Origin: Myxococcales bacterium
GTDB lineage: Bacteria; Myxococcota; Myxococcia; Myxococcales; Myxococcaceae
NCBI GenBank assembly: GCA_016191815.1
Contig: JACPVI010000045.1
Span: 49,495-113,494 of the forward strand
Reading direction: 5' to 3'
Length of the DNA stretch: 64,000 nt
The notes beneath the pieces were generated by a model. It saw only the letters and a list, made by a program, of their open reading frames with translations, searched no databases and had not been told where the DNA came from. Each line of letters starts with the position of its first letter. Position 1 is the first letter of the stretch. Both the position numbers and the translations under genes were made by a program. Below are positions 24,525 to 33,474 of the stretch, piece after piece.

Positions 24525-26159
24525 TCATCCGTAGGCGACCAGCCGGACGTCCTCCGGCGTGGCCCGATCGGTGCGCAGCAGTGACGCCGGCGCGTTCCGG
24601 GCCAGGACCCTCCGGGCGGCGCGGAGATCCGCCTCGGTCCCCGCGCCCAGCGTCCTCGAGCAGAGCACCCCCACCTCCCAGATCAGGCTCGCCCGGTCGG
24701 TCCAGTCGCGCAACAGGTGCTCTCCCTGCGGATCGGCCGCGAGCTGCGCCAGCGCCGAGGCCAGCTCTTCGATCATCGGCGAAAGGCGCCCCTGCAGGTC
24801 CGGCGGGGCCTCGCCGGCGAGCGAGCGCACCTCCTCGAAGAACGCCTCGTGCGCGGCCTCCTTGCGGATGGCGCGGAACGCGTCCAGCGTGAGGACGTTG
24901 GTGGTGCCCTCCCAGATGGTGAGCACCTGGGCGTCGCGCAACAGGCGGGCCATCGGCCAGTCCTCCACGTACCCATTCCCTCCCAGCGCCTCCACGCCCT
25001 CCGAGGCCGCCCACAGCCCCTTGCGGCCCAGGTAGTACTTGAGCAGCGGCGTGATGAGGCGCGAAGCCTTCGCCTCCAGCGGAGTGGCCTCGCCGGCTTC
25101 CACCTTGTCGATCAGCTCCACCCCGCGGAAGGTCCAGTACAGCGCCGCCCGCTGCTCGGCCGCCAGGTCCAGCAGCACCTCCGCCATCAGCGGGTGGTCG
25201 AACACCCGCCGGCCGAAGGCGATTCGCGACTCGGCCCAGGAGATTGCCTCCCGGAGCGCCCGCCGCATGCCCGCCACCGAACCCACCGCGTTGTACAGCC
25301 GCGAGAGGTTCAGCATGTCGGTCATCTGCTTGAAGCCCTGCCCGGGGCCGCCCAAAAGGTGCGCCTCGGCTCCGTCCAGCGTCACCTCCCCGGTGGGCAT
25401 CGAGCGGACGCCCAGCTTGTCCTTGATCCGCTCGATCCGGTAGTGGTTCCGCGTCCCGTCGTCCATGGTCCGCGGGAGCAGGTACAGCCCGAGCCCTCGG
25501 GTGCCGGGGCCGGCGCCCTCCGGCCGAGCGAGGATCATGATCACGTCCGCGTCGACGTTGGAACAGAACCACTTGTCCCCGAAGAGCTTGGCGGCCGCGC
25601 CGCTGCCCTTGGCCACGGTACTCACCTGGCCCACGTCGCTGCCGCCCTCCCGCTCGGTGAGGAACATCGCCCCGGTGTAGAGCTTGGAGAGGTCGCGCGA
25701 GGCGAGGCGCGGGAGGTAGCGGCGCTTCAATTCCTCCGAGCCGTACTTTCGGATCAGCCGCGCCGCGCCGTCGGTCATGCAGACCGGGCAGTACAGGCCG
25801 CACTCCGCCTGCCCGAAGAGGTACCCCAGCCCGAAGGTGAGCGCCTTGGGCCGATTCCCCCGCTCCGGCGCCAGCTCGGGATCGTAGCTGGCGGCGACGA
25901 TGCCCAGCCCGTAGGCCACCTCCTGCATCCACCGGTAGGCGGGGTGGTACTCGATCTCGTCGATGCGCTTGCCGTCGCGGTCGTGGGTGCGCAGCCTCGG
26001 CCCCTGGTGATCGGCAAGGTCCGCCCAGAGGGCCACCTCGGTGGCCGCGCGCCGGCCCATCTCCAAAAGCCGCGGGCGGGCCCGCTCGTACGCGCCGCCG
26101 AGCTGCCGCTCGAGGATGCGCTGGAGACCGACCTCGGATTCGAACCAGTTCGCGCTCAT
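24525..26159 (-). CDS. AidB-like acyl-CoA dehydrogenase family protein
   Basis: The 544-residue protein matches AidB in length and layout: an N-terminal helical part with HPAYRWMQ, the FAD region LTEREGGSDVGQ and CSNVDADV, and the ACAD C-terminal signature LRDAQVLTIWEGTTNVL. The usual acyl-CoA dehydrogenase active-site region is followed by a C-terminal extension of about 100 residues. AidB of E. coli is induced by alkylation damage, and relatives act on acyl-CoA-like or unknown substrates. Its start overlaps the stop of the small upstream lipoprotein gene by four bases (ATGA). Whether it is catabolic or protective cannot be told from sequence alone. Confidence 0.85.
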   Translation of the reverse strand: MSANWFESEVGLQRILERQLGGAYERARPRLLEMGRRAATEVALWADLADHQGPRLRTHDRDGKRIDEIEYHPAYRWMQEVAYGLGIVAASYDPELAPERGNRPKALTFGLGYLFGQAECGLYCPVCMTDGAARLIRKYGSEELKRRYLPRLASRDLSKLYTGAMFLTEREGGSDVGQVSTVAKGSGAAAKLFGDKWFCSNVDADVIMILARPEGAGPGTRGLGLYLLPRTMDDGTRNHYRIERIKDKLGVRSMPTGEVTLDGAEAHLLGGPGQGFKQMTDMLNLSRLYNAVGSVAGMRRALREAISWAESRIAFGRRVFDHPLMAEVLLDLAAEQRAALYWTFRGVELIDKVEAGEATPLEAKASRLITPLLKYYLGRKGLWAASEGVEALGGNGYVEDWPMARLLRDAQVLTIWEGTTNVLTLDAFRAIRKEAAHEAFFEEVRSLAGEAPPDLQGRLSPMIEELASALAQLAADPQGEHLLRDWTDRASLIWEVGVLCSRTLGAGTEADLRAARRVLARNAPASLLRTDRATPEDVRLVAYG

Positions 26160-26830
26160 CGCTTTCCTCCAAAGGCCTGGGCCATCAGCGCCTCCCAGTT
26201 CCTGGTCAGCTCCTTCTCTCTGGTCAAGAGCAGGTCCACGTTACCCGAGCCGTAGCGGCGGCGCTCCTCGGTGAGGCTCTGAAGCTCCTCTTGCTGCTTC
26301 TTCAGCTCCGAGATGGAGGCTTCGAGCCCCTCCTTTTGCTCCGGAGGTCCGGCTGCCTTCAGCTTCTCCATCTCCTCGATGAGCGAGCCCACGCTCATCG
26401 CGCTCGCCAAGGAGCGCTTGGAGATGACGTCGGTGACCATCTTGCCGATGGCGTCGACGTCGCGCTCGGACAACCCGGTGGCCTTGCGCGCCTCCGCCTC
26501 GGCGGCTGCCCGGCGCTCGGTGGCCTTCATCACCTCCTCGGCGGCGGCCAGCCCGCCTATCGGGCCCTGGTACCTTCCGGCGTCCGCCTGGGCTCCGAGC
26601 GCCTGGATGTCACTCACCGCGCCAGCGTAGACCTGGATCATCGCCTCCTGGTAGGAGAGGTACGCCTGGAGTTTTTCCGAGGTGAGGACGTACGGCTGGT
26701 CCGGCGGTGGCGGCGCCTCTGGCGCCTGCCCGGGCGCGGCGGGGGCGACCCCCTCGGTGGGTGCCGGCCGCTCCTTCTTGCAGCCGAACACCGAGAGGAC
26801 GATTGCCAGGACGAGCAGCGGGCCTCGCAT
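26156..26830 (-). CDS. Small helical lipoprotein
   Basis: The 224-residue product has a signal peptide ending in a lipobox (VLSVFGC, cysteine at residue 17), a proline/alanine-rich linker and a charged helical domain. The second half has a likely coiled coil (KKQQEELQSLTEERRR). It is translated together with the AidB-like gene (four-base overlap). The family is not recognised; related myxobacterial lipoproteins are usually annotated as hypothetical. Confidence 0.75.
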   Translation of the reverse strand: MRGPLLVLAIVLSVFGCKKERPAPTEGVAPAAPGQAPEAPPPPDQPYVLTSEKLQAYLSYQEAMIQVYAGAVSDIQALGAQADAGRYQGPIGGLAAAEEVMKATERRAAAEAEARKATGLSERDVDAIGKMVTDVISKRSLASAMSVGSLIEEMEKLKAAGPPEQKEGLEASISELKKQQEELQSLTEERRRYGSGNVDLLLTREKELTRNWEALMAQAFGGKR

Positions 26831-26873
26831 TGGGTCCCACGTTACGTGCGGTGAACAGGCTGCCGCAATGTCT

Positions 26874-26903
26874 TTGACCTCGGGAGGGGCCGTCGTGTAC
26901 GAC
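26874..26903 (+). promoter_or_regulatory. Candidate sigma70-type promoter for sixA
   Basis: TTGACC at 26874-26879 and TACGAC at 26898-26903 are 18 bases apart, 44 bases before the sixA start. The -35 matches five of six consensus positions and the -10 matches three, so this is only a candidate. Confidence 0.3.
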
Positions 26904-26946
26904 CGCGTTCCCCAGGGATGCTTCTGGGGACTGCGGCGAGGACAGC

Positions 26947-27438
26947 TTGAAGGTCTTCCTGGTTAGGCACGGAGACGCAGACGCAGAGATCCCCGAGGGG
27001 CTGGGGGACGAGGCTCGCGCCCTCACCGCCAAGGCCAGGCTGGCGATGAACCAGCACTTCGGGGGGCTGGCCAACCGACTCGAGGTGGTGGACCTGGTGC
27101 TCACCAGCCCGCTGGTGCGCTGCGTCCAGACGGCGCAGATCCTCTCGCTCGCCCTCGGCCACGACGGCCTGCTCCGGGCCCACCGGAGCCTCCTCCCGGA
27201 CATGCCGGTGGGAGCCTTGGATTCGGTGCTCACCGAGCACCCTGGCGAGAACCTGGTCCTGGTGGGACACCAGCCTTCGATGGGAGCCATGGCGGCGCAC
27301 CTGCTCGGCCTCCAGTCGTTCCCCAAGCCTGTGAACCCGGGCACGGTGATCGGCCTGGAGCGGGAAGACGGCGAGGCGGGGCGAGTGCGGCTGTTGCTCT
27401 ATGCCGCGCCGGGCCAGCCGGTGCTCGAGAGCTTGTAG
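26947..27438 (+). CDS. sixA: Phosphohistidine phosphatase SixA
   Basis: The 163-residue protein is a small histidine phosphatase. It begins KVFLVRHGDADAE, where the RHG histidine is the phospho-acceptor, has TSPLVRCVQTA and LVGHQPSMG with the second catalytic histidine. Length and order match SixA, which removes phosphate from phosphohistidine of HPt-type or phosphotransferase proteins. The start is TTG at 26947, following GAGGAC; no ATG precedes the conserved KVFLVRHG. It is six bases from cyaY and the two are likely co-transcribed. Confidence 0.9.
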   Translation: MKVFLVRHGDADAEIPEGLGDEARALTAKARLAMNQHFGGLANRLEVVDLVLTSPLVRCVQTAQILSLALGHDGLLRAHRSLLPDMPVGALDSVLTEHPGENLVLVGHQPSMGAMAAHLLGLQSFPKPVNPGTVIGLEREDGEAGRVRLLLYAAPGQPVLESL

Positions 27439-27444
27439 GCCGCC

Positions 27445-27777
27445 ATGCTCGGCGAGGCGCAGTACAGCGCGCTGGTGTCGGGCGTCTTCGAGCGCGTCCT
27501 CCGCGCGGTGGACCGGGAGGATCCCGATCTCGTGGAGGCGGAGCTGGCCGGCGACTCGCTGGCGATCACCGCCCGCAATCAGGAGAAGCTGGTGCTGAGC
27601 ACCCAGCAATCGGTGAGGCAGATCTGGGTCGCCGGGCGGGGCCGCGGAGTGCACTTCTCCTACGACGCCGCCTCGGGCCAGTGGAAGGACGACAAGGGCG
27701 AGGGGCTGGAATTGCTCGCCTGGATCGCGGACTGCGTGCGCGAGGCGTCGGGGGTTCAGCTCACCGGGCTGGGCTAG
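27445..27777 (+). CDS. cyaY: Bacterial frataxin (iron donor protein CyaY)
   Basis: The 110-residue protein has the frataxin order. A first helix carries acidic residues (VDREDPDLVEAEL), then come strands with NQEKLVLSTQQSVRQIWVAG, RGRGVHFSYD and QWKDDKGEGLELLAWI. Length matches CyaY (about 106). Frataxins bind iron at acidic residues of helix 1 and regulate or supply Fe-S cluster assembly. It lies directly downstream of sixA and stops one base before the convergent stop of the signalling gene at 27779. The large Fe-S oxidoreductase at 20000 is nearby but not linked by sequence. Confidence 0.9.
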   Translation: MLGEAQYSALVSGVFERVLRAVDREDPDLVEAELAGDSLAITARNQEKLVLSTQQSVRQIWVAGRGRGVHFSYDAASGQWKDDKGEGLELLAWIADCVREASGVQLTGLG

Positions 27778-27778
27778 C

Positions 27779-28765
27779 TCAGCCGATGGAGACGCGGTCG
27801 CGCTTGGACTTCCGCTCGCCCGCCGCGTCGATGCGGTCTCCGCCGGCGAGCTGGGCGCGCCGCAGCGCCTCGGTGGCCTCCTTCATCAGCCGTCCGAAGC
27901 TCACCGAGCCGTCCGCCGCCGCCGGATCGAAGGAGGCCACCCCCACCGAGGCAGTCATGTTCTCCAGTGAGGCGCAGCGGGAAATCTTCTCGTGGAGCCG
28001 CGCGGCCACCACCAGCGCCCCCTCCCTTGGGGTGTGCGGCAGGAAGACCAGGAAACGGTCCTCGGTGAACGGCACCGCCTGATCGATGTCCCGGATCGCC
28101 CGGGTGATCGCGCCCAGCGCTTCGGTCAGCACCTCCGCCCGCTTGGCCTGGCTGGCCTCTTGGGTCCGCGCGGCGAAGTGATCGATCGCCACCACCAGGA
28201 AGGAGACCGGGTAGCGGTAGCGCCGCGACCGCTTCACCTCCATCAGGAGGAACTTCTTGAAGAAGTCGTGATCCGCCGTGCTGCCGGAGGCCTTCTGCAA
28301 GTCCTTCGGCGGCTCGGCCACGTGCTTCTTGAGGTCCGCCTCCAGCCGCTCCACCGTCTGCACCAGGTCTTTGAGCCGCACCATGGTGCGGGCGGTGGAC
28401 GCCACGGTGGCGCGCTTGAGCGGCCCCATCAGGTGTGCGTCCGCCCCGGCCTTGGCGGCCCGCTCGGAGGGATCCTCCTCGTCTGGTGGGTAGACGAGCA
28501 CCACCGGCAGCGCTGGAGCGCGGCGCTTGAGCAGCGCGCACAGTCCTTCGCCGTCGAAGGTCGCCGACGAAGAGGTGAACACCACCTCCACCGCCCCGGC
28601 GAGCGCGCGCTTCATCGCCTCCTCGGCGTGCGGCGTCACCGTCACCTCGAAGCCCGCCCCCTCGAGATACCGCCTTAGCGCGCCGGCCAGGGGCACCGAA
28701 GGCTCGACCACGAGCGCCGTGCGCCGCCCAAGCTCCTTCTCTCCTTGGGCGGAGGGCCCGCTCAA
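27779..28765 (-). CDS. Degenerate response-regulator receiver plus degenerate GGDEF-domain protein
   Basis: The 328-residue protein has a CheY-like N terminus (RRTALVVEPSVPLAGALRRYLEG). Where the phospho-acceptor Asp should follow strand beta3 it reads VVFTSSS, so no aspartate is present. The second half (about 180-310) has a diguanylate cyclase fold (VSFLVVAIDHFAA, ASVGVASFDPAA), but the catalytic GGDEF position reads FTEDRFLVFLP. The usual I-site RxxD is not recognised. It is therefore probably an inactive protein-binding version, not a c-di-GMP synthase. Its start overlaps the stop of frr (ATGA), so its expression is tied to a translation gene. Confidence 0.8.
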   Translation of the reverse strand: MSGPSAQGEKELGRRTALVVEPSVPLAGALRRYLEGAGFEVTVTPHAEEAMKRALAGAVEVVFTSSSATFDGEGLCALLKRRAPALPVVLVYPPDEEDPSERAAKAGADAHLMGPLKRATVASTARTMVRLKDLVQTVERLEADLKKHVAEPPKDLQKASGSTADHDFFKKFLLMEVKRSRRYRYPVSFLVVAIDHFAARTQEASQAKRAEVLTEALGAITRAIRDIDQAVPFTEDRFLVFLPHTPREGALVVAARLHEKISRCASLENMTASVGVASFDPAAADGSVSFGRLMKEATEALRRAQLAGGDRIDAAGERKSKRDRVSIG

Positions 28766-29325
28766 ACCTCGGTGACCTCCTTCTCCTTCTTCTGGATCAG
28801 CTCGTCCACCTTGGCCACGCCGGCGTCAGTCTCCTTCTGCACCTTGTCGGTGGCGCGCTTCTGCTCGTCCTCGGTGATCTTCCGGTCCTTGAGCAGGGCC
28901 TTCAGCCTCTCGTTGGCGTCCCGCCGCTCGTTGCGCACCGCGACCCTGTGCTCCTCGCCCTTGGCGCGGACCTGCTTGGCGATCTCCTTGCGGCGCTCCT
29001 CGGTGAGCGCGGGCACCGGGACCCGGATGATCTCCCCGTCGTTGAGCGGGTTGAAGCCGAGGTTGGCCTCGCGGATGGCCTTCTCGATGTCCTTGATCAG
29101 GCTCTTGTCCCACGGCTTGATGGTGATCAGCCTGGGCTCGGGGACGTTGAGCGCCGCGCACTGCGACAGCGGGGTGGGCGTCCCGTAGTAGTTGACCCGC
29201 ACCCCCTCCAGCATGGCGGCGTTCGCCCGCCCGGTGCGGATGGTGGTCATCCCCTTGCGGAGATCATCCAGCGTCTTGTCGATTTTTGCCTTGAGATCCT
29301 TCACAACGTCGTCGCTCGCTCCCAT
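28762..29325 (-). CDS. frr: Ribosome recycling factor
   Basis: The 187-residue protein begins MGASDDVVKDLKAKIDKTL and has DLRKGMTTIRTGRANAAML, the RTGRA motif, and VPVPALTEERRKEIAKQV of RRF. It splits post-termination ribosomes together with EF-G. Its length equals the standard family. It follows pyrH by 39 bases and is the fourth conserved gene in the order rpsB-tsf-pyrH-frr. The next gene, a degenerate signalling protein, overlaps its stop. Confidence 0.97.
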   Translation of the reverse strand: MGASDDVVKDLKAKIDKTLDDLRKGMTTIRTGRANAAMLEGVRVNYYGTPTPLSQCAALNVPEPRLITIKPWDKSLIKDIEKAIREANLGFNPLNDGEIIRVPVPALTEERRKEIAKQVRAKGEEHRVAVRNERRDANERLKALLKDRKITEDEQKRATDKVQKETDAGVAKVDELIQKKEKEVTEV

Positions 29326-29364
29326 CGCTTCCTCCTGCTGCCGCGCCTGCGCGGCTTCGAAACC

Positions 29365-30126
29365 TCAGGCCCAGGCCGTCTCGGGTGCGCCCACCAGGGT
29401 GCCGATCTCTCCGGGGCTCATCACCGCGCGGGCGATGTTGCCGTGCCGGGTGAGGTCGAACACCACGATCGGCAGGTGGTTGTCCATGCACAGCGAGATC
29501 GCGGTCGAATCCATCACGTGCAGGTTCTGCTTGAGCACGTCGAGGTAGGTGAGAGTCTTGTACCGGCGGGCGGAGGGCTCCTTCTTCGGGTCCGCGTTGT
29601 AGACGCCGTCGACCTTGGTGGCCTTGAGGATGACCTCCGCGCCGATCTCCATCGCCCGGAGCGAGGCCGCGGTGTCGGTGGTGAAGTAGGGGTTGCCGGT
29701 GCCCGCGGCGAAGATGACCACCCTCCCCTTCTCCAGGTGTCGCACCGCGCGCCGCCGGATGTAGGGCTCGCAGATCTGCTCCATCTTGATCGCCGACTGG
29801 ACCCGGGTGAAGACGCCCTGCTTCTCCAGCGCGTCCTGCATCGCCATGGAGTTGATCACCGTGGCCAGCATGCCCATGTAGTCGGCGCTGGCGCGGTCCA
29901 TTCCGTCGGTGGCACCCGCCACCCCGCGGAAGATGTTGCCGCCGCCGATCACCATCGCCAGCTGCACTCCGGCGACGACCAGCTCCCTCACCTCGGAGGC
30001 GATGCGGGTGAGCGTCGGGGGAGAGATGCCATAGCGGCCATCGCCCATCAGCGCCTCGCCGGAGAGTTTGAGCAGAATTCGCCGGTAGCGGTCCTTGGGC
30101 GGTGCGGGGGCGGCAGGGTCTGGCAT
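29365..30126 (-). CDS. pyrH: UMP kinase
   Basis: The 253-residue protein has the aspartokinase-fold signature [35 protein letters not shown], and DKAA-like [17 protein letters not shown]. It also has [12 protein letters not shown] and the conserved [20 protein letters not shown], all typical of PyrH. It phosphorylates UMP with ATP and is hexameric, activated by GTP and inhibited by UTP in characterised cases. Ten extra residues precede [10 protein letters not shown] small unassigned ORF lies between it and tsf, which is unusual for this operon. Confidence 0.97.
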   Translation of the reverse strand: MPDPAAPAPPKDRYRRILLKLSGEALMGDGRYGISPPTLTRIASEVRELVVAGVQLAMVIGGGNIFRGVAGATDGMDRASADYMGMLATVINSMAMQDALEKQGVFTRVQSAIKMEQICEPYIRRRAVRHLEKGRVVIFAAGTGNPYFTTDTAASLRAMEIGAEVILKATKVDGVYNADPKKEPSARRYKTLTYLDVLKQNLHVMDSTAISLCMDNHLPIVVFDLTRHGNIARAVMSPGEIGTLVGAPETAWA

Positions 30127-30286
30127 GGGTGGGACGCTTCTACCCCCGCCGTCCCGGAGCGATCAACGACATCCGCGGCGGCGTGGAGCGAGGGGCACGG
30201 TGGCACGAAGTCGAGCCCCCAGCTCGGCCCTTCGATCGGCTAAGGCCCCGCCCTGCGATCGGCTCAGGGCGAGCGAGTAGGGCAGC

Positions 30287-30529
30287 TCAGCTCTGAGTGA
30301 TCTCCTCGCTGGCGGCGGTGGCCTGAAGCGCCGCCGCGACCTTCATGAACGCCGCGGCCAGCACCCGCAGCTCGTCGGGGCTCAGCCGGATGTGAGTGAT
30401 TCCGCCCACCAGGTCCAAGACCTCCAGGACCGCCAGGTTTCGCCGGTGGCGGGGACAGACGCGAACTGCACCGCTCCCATTGTGGGCGTGCAGCACGATT
30501 CCGGGACCTTTTCCGGCCGTGTCGCTCAC
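30287..30529 (-). CDS. Small hypothetical protein between tsf and pyrH
   Basis: The likely product is 80 residues from a GTG at 30529: SDTAGKGPGIVLHAHNG at the start, then CPRHRRNLAVLEVLDLVGGITHIRLSPDELRVLAAAFMKVAAALQA split over two helices, ending with TAASEEITQS. The frame is open further upstream to 30583, but that part is not better supported and the ribosome site is weak. The composition is that of a real small helical protein with one Cys and no signal peptide. It sits on the same strand as the translation genes. No family was recognised. Confidence 0.5.
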   Translation of the reverse strand: MSDTAGKGPGIVLHAHNGSGAVRVCPRHRRNLAVLEVLDLVGGITHIRLSPDELRVLAAAFMKVAAALQATAASEEITQS

Positions 30530-30694
30530 CCTGGTATTTTCTCGAGTTTTGACAGCAGGTTGCCTGGGCACACCTGCCCACATCGCCGCAGTGAAACCTC
30601 GCGGTGACCGCGAGCGACCCTCTCACGCTGGCGGGAGCGGGCAGGGTGAGAGTAGACCCTCAGACTCGGATTGGCCGAGAGCCACGACGTGGTC

Positions 30695-30727
30695 GGCGAC
30701 GTGAACGTGGTCGGCGGCCACGTCGCC
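30695..30727. other. Inverted repeat downstream of tsf
   Basis: GGCGACGTG at 30695-30703 and CACGTCGCC at 30719-30727 form a perfect nine-base stem with a 15-base loop. It lies about 65 bases past the tsf stop and could end or attenuate the rpsB-tsf transcript before the small ORF. It has no T-run on either side, so it is not a classic intrinsic terminator. The 30530-30791 gap also holds repeated GACGTG/CACGTC words and short open frames that are not convincing genes. Confidence 0.3.
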
Positions 30728-30791
30728 GTCGCCGCTCACGTCCTCGAAATGACGCTCGATCAAGGCGAGAATGCTTAGAGAGGAGAGCCGG

Positions 30792-31463
30792 TCAGCCCTG
30801 CTTCCCGTTTGCCCCGGCCATCGCCTTGGCGACTTCTTCGGCGAGGTTGTCCTTGCGCTTCTCGATGCCTTCGCCGACCTGGAAGCGGGCGAAGCGGCGG
30901 ATGCTGATGTTCTCGCCGATCTTCGCCACCTGCTCGGTGACCAGGTCCTTGATCCGCTTCTTGTCGTCCTTGACCCAGTACTGGTCGAGCAGGCAGACCG
31001 TCTCGTAGAACTTCTCGAGCTTGCCGCCCAGGATCTTCTCCCAGATCTGCTCGGGCTTCTTCTGCTCGCGAAGCTCGTGAAGGTAGATCTCCTTCTCCTT
31101 CTCGAGCGTGTCGGCGGAGACCTCTTCGCGGCGGACCCACCTGGGGCTGGCGGCGGCGATGTGCATCGCGAGGTCCTTCACCAGCTGCTGGAAGTCCTGG
31201 TTGCGGGCGACGAAGTCGGTCTCGCAGTTCACCTCGACGATGACGCCGATCTTCCCGCCGTGGTGGATGTAGCTGCCGATCAGCCCCTCGGCGGCGATCC
31301 GGCCGACCTTGGCCTCGGCCTTGGTGATGCCCTTCTTGCGCAGCCACTCCTCGGCTTTGGCGAAGTCGCCGGCGCTCTCGGCCAGCGCCTTCTTGCAGTC
31401 CATCATCCCCGCGCCGGTCTTGTCGCGGAGCTCCTTCACCATGTTGGCGTTGATCTCGGGCAT
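30792..31463 (-). CDS. tsf: Elongation factor Ts
   Basis: The 223-residue protein starts MPEINANMVKELRDKTGAGMMDCKKAL, the EF-Ts N-terminal domain with LREKTGAGMMDCK, and contains the core NCETDFVARN. It also has the coiled region KPEQIWEKILGGKLEKFYETVCLLDQ and a closing IGENISIRRFARFQVGEG. It recycles EF-Tu-GDP to EF-Tu-GTP. It starts 15 bases after the rpsB stop. The open frame runs on upstream over rpsB in another frame and is not coding there. Confidence 0.97.
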   Translation of the reverse strand: MPEINANMVKELRDKTGAGMMDCKKALAESAGDFAKAEEWLRKKGITKAEAKVGRIAAEGLIGSYIHHGGKIGVIVEVNCETDFVARNQDFQQLVKDLAMHIAAASPRWVRREEVSADTLEKEKEIYLHELREQKKPEQIWEKILGGKLEKFYETVCLLDQYWVKDDKKRIKDLVTEQVAKIGENISIRRFARFQVGEGIEKRKDNLAEEVAKAMAGANGKQG

Positions 31464-31477
31464 GGGAATCCTCGGGG

Positions 31478-32395
<918 letters not shown>

Positions 32396-32730
32396 TGCGT
32401 GCTTCTCGCTTTCGGTTTCTCCGCCACGCCCGCTTGCTTGCCGGCATCCAACCCCTTGGAGGGAATGGACCCGCGCGGATCCGCTCCCCGAAGGAGCACC
32501 CGGTGCCGGCGCGGACGTGTGTGTAATTAACTGCTTTTCGACACTTCTACCGAGGATGGTCGTCCTCGGTGGGTTCGGCTACTAGCAAATGGGCCCCACC
32601 GGGGCAAGTGGGGCGGCCAGAAAGCCCGGCGACACACCTGGCGCGCGCTACCGCCGCTCCCTCTGCTTCGAGGCGTCAAGCGCTCGTGCGCGATGCGGCG
32701 TGCCGGGCGCGGGCGAGGTAGGATGCGGGC
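32396..32730. other. 335-base intergenic region upstream of rpsB
   Basis: This gap separates rpsB (leftward) from a rightward small gene at 32731. It holds a perfect hairpin at 32549-32570 that would be in the rpsB leader, an AT-rich stretch near 32521-32541 and no convincing protein. Both promoters should lie here. The sequence GAGGTAGG before 32731 is a good ribosome site for the rightward gene. Confidence 0.55.
32549..32570 (-). promoter_or_regulatory. Hairpin in the rpsB leader
   Basis: ACCGAGGA and TCCTCGGT form a perfect eight-base stem around a six-base loop, 155-175 bases upstream of rpsB. Ribosomal protein S2 represses its own mRNA in other bacteria through structured leaders, so this could be part of an S2 control element. 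No match to a known motif is claimed, and no T-run follows. Confidence 0.35.
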
Positions 32731-32946
32731 GTGGACCGCCGCGAGGAGCGCAAGCGAGGGTTTTCGCGAGTGGTGCGCCTGGGCCAGGACGACGGGAGCT
32801 TCGACGCCGAGTTCTGGTCAAGGCTCACGCCCGAGCAGCGGCTCGAGCTGATCTGGGACATGACGCGCGAGGCGATGGCCATGAAAGGCATCGATGAGCA
32901 TCAACTCCGACTTCAGAGATCTATTGCGAGAGTTGAACGCCGCTGA
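32731..32946 (+). CDS. Small protein paired with nucleotidyltransferase (possible antitoxin)
   Basis: The 71-residue product, from a GTG with GAGGTAGG eight bases upstream, reads MDRREERKRGFSRVVRL near the N terminus and FWSRLTPEQRLELIWDMTREAMAMKG after. The SRLTPEQRLELIWDMxxEA motif occurs in many small proteins coded just before nucleotidyltransferase-like genes. It overlaps the next gene by 53 bases. It is likely a DNA-binding or antitoxin partner of that gene, but this is inferred from context only. Confidence 0.65.
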   Translation: MDRREERKRGFSRVVRLGQDDGSFDAEFWSRLTPEQRLELIWDMTREAMAMKGIDEHQLRLQRSIARVERR

Positions 32947-33346
32947 GGCGCGCTACCTGGTGGTGGGAGCCTATGCGGTCATCTTCCACTCCGAGCCGCG
33001 CTTCACCAAGGACGCCGACGTCTGGGTTGAGGCGACGCAGGACAACGCGCAGCGGGTCTGGCGCGCCTTGGCGGCCTTCGGCGCTCCATTGGACGATCTC
33101 ACCATCGACGATCTCTCGCGGCCGGGGATCGTCTTCCAGATGGGTTTGCCGCCAAACCGGATCGATCTGGTCACCTCCATCGAGGCGGTGGAGTTCGGCC
33201 CCGCGTGGTCGAGACGCGTCGAGACCTCCTATGGAGGCGCGCGAATGTGGGTGATCGGGATCGATGACCTGATCGTCAACAAGCGCGCTCTCGGGCGGCT
33301 GCAGGATCAGCTCGACCTTCCGAAGCTGGAGAAGGCCCGGCGCTGA
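32894..33346 (+). CDS. MNT/DUF6036-like nucleotidyltransferase (possible toxin)
   Basis: The 150-residue protein has a nucleotidyltransferase fold pattern: YLVVGAYAVIFHSEPRFTKDADVWVE with an acid-x-acid metal site (DAD), then PPNRIDLVTSIEAVEF with the third acid. It lacks the usual GS motif spacing of large polymerases and fits the DUF6036/AbiEii-like small NTase group. Several NTases of such groups act as toxins that modify tRNA or proteins. The overlap with the small upstream gene supports a two-gene module. The target is unknown. Confidence 0.72.
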   Translation: MSINSDFRDLLRELNAAEARYLVVGAYAVIFHSEPRFTKDADVWVEATQDNAQRVWRALAAFGAPLDDLTIDDLSRPGIVFQMGLPPNRIDLVTSIEAVEFGPAWSRRVETSYGGARMWVIGIDDLIVNKRALGRLQDQLDLPKLEKARR

Positions 33347-33474
33347 GCCGCGCTCTCCGGCGGCCTGCACGAAAGTGGCGTAGTCGACTTCGAGGGTGGC
33401 GTTCCTCGATGCGAGAACGGCTTCACCCGCCCCGCTCGCTGGCGATCCCCGGGGGTGGGCTATAGATTCCATTC

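Noticed and set aside
30655..30778. Short frames on both strands between the small ORF and tsf
   Set aside because: They are less than 40 codons, repetitive in Asp, His and Val, and lack ribosome sites.
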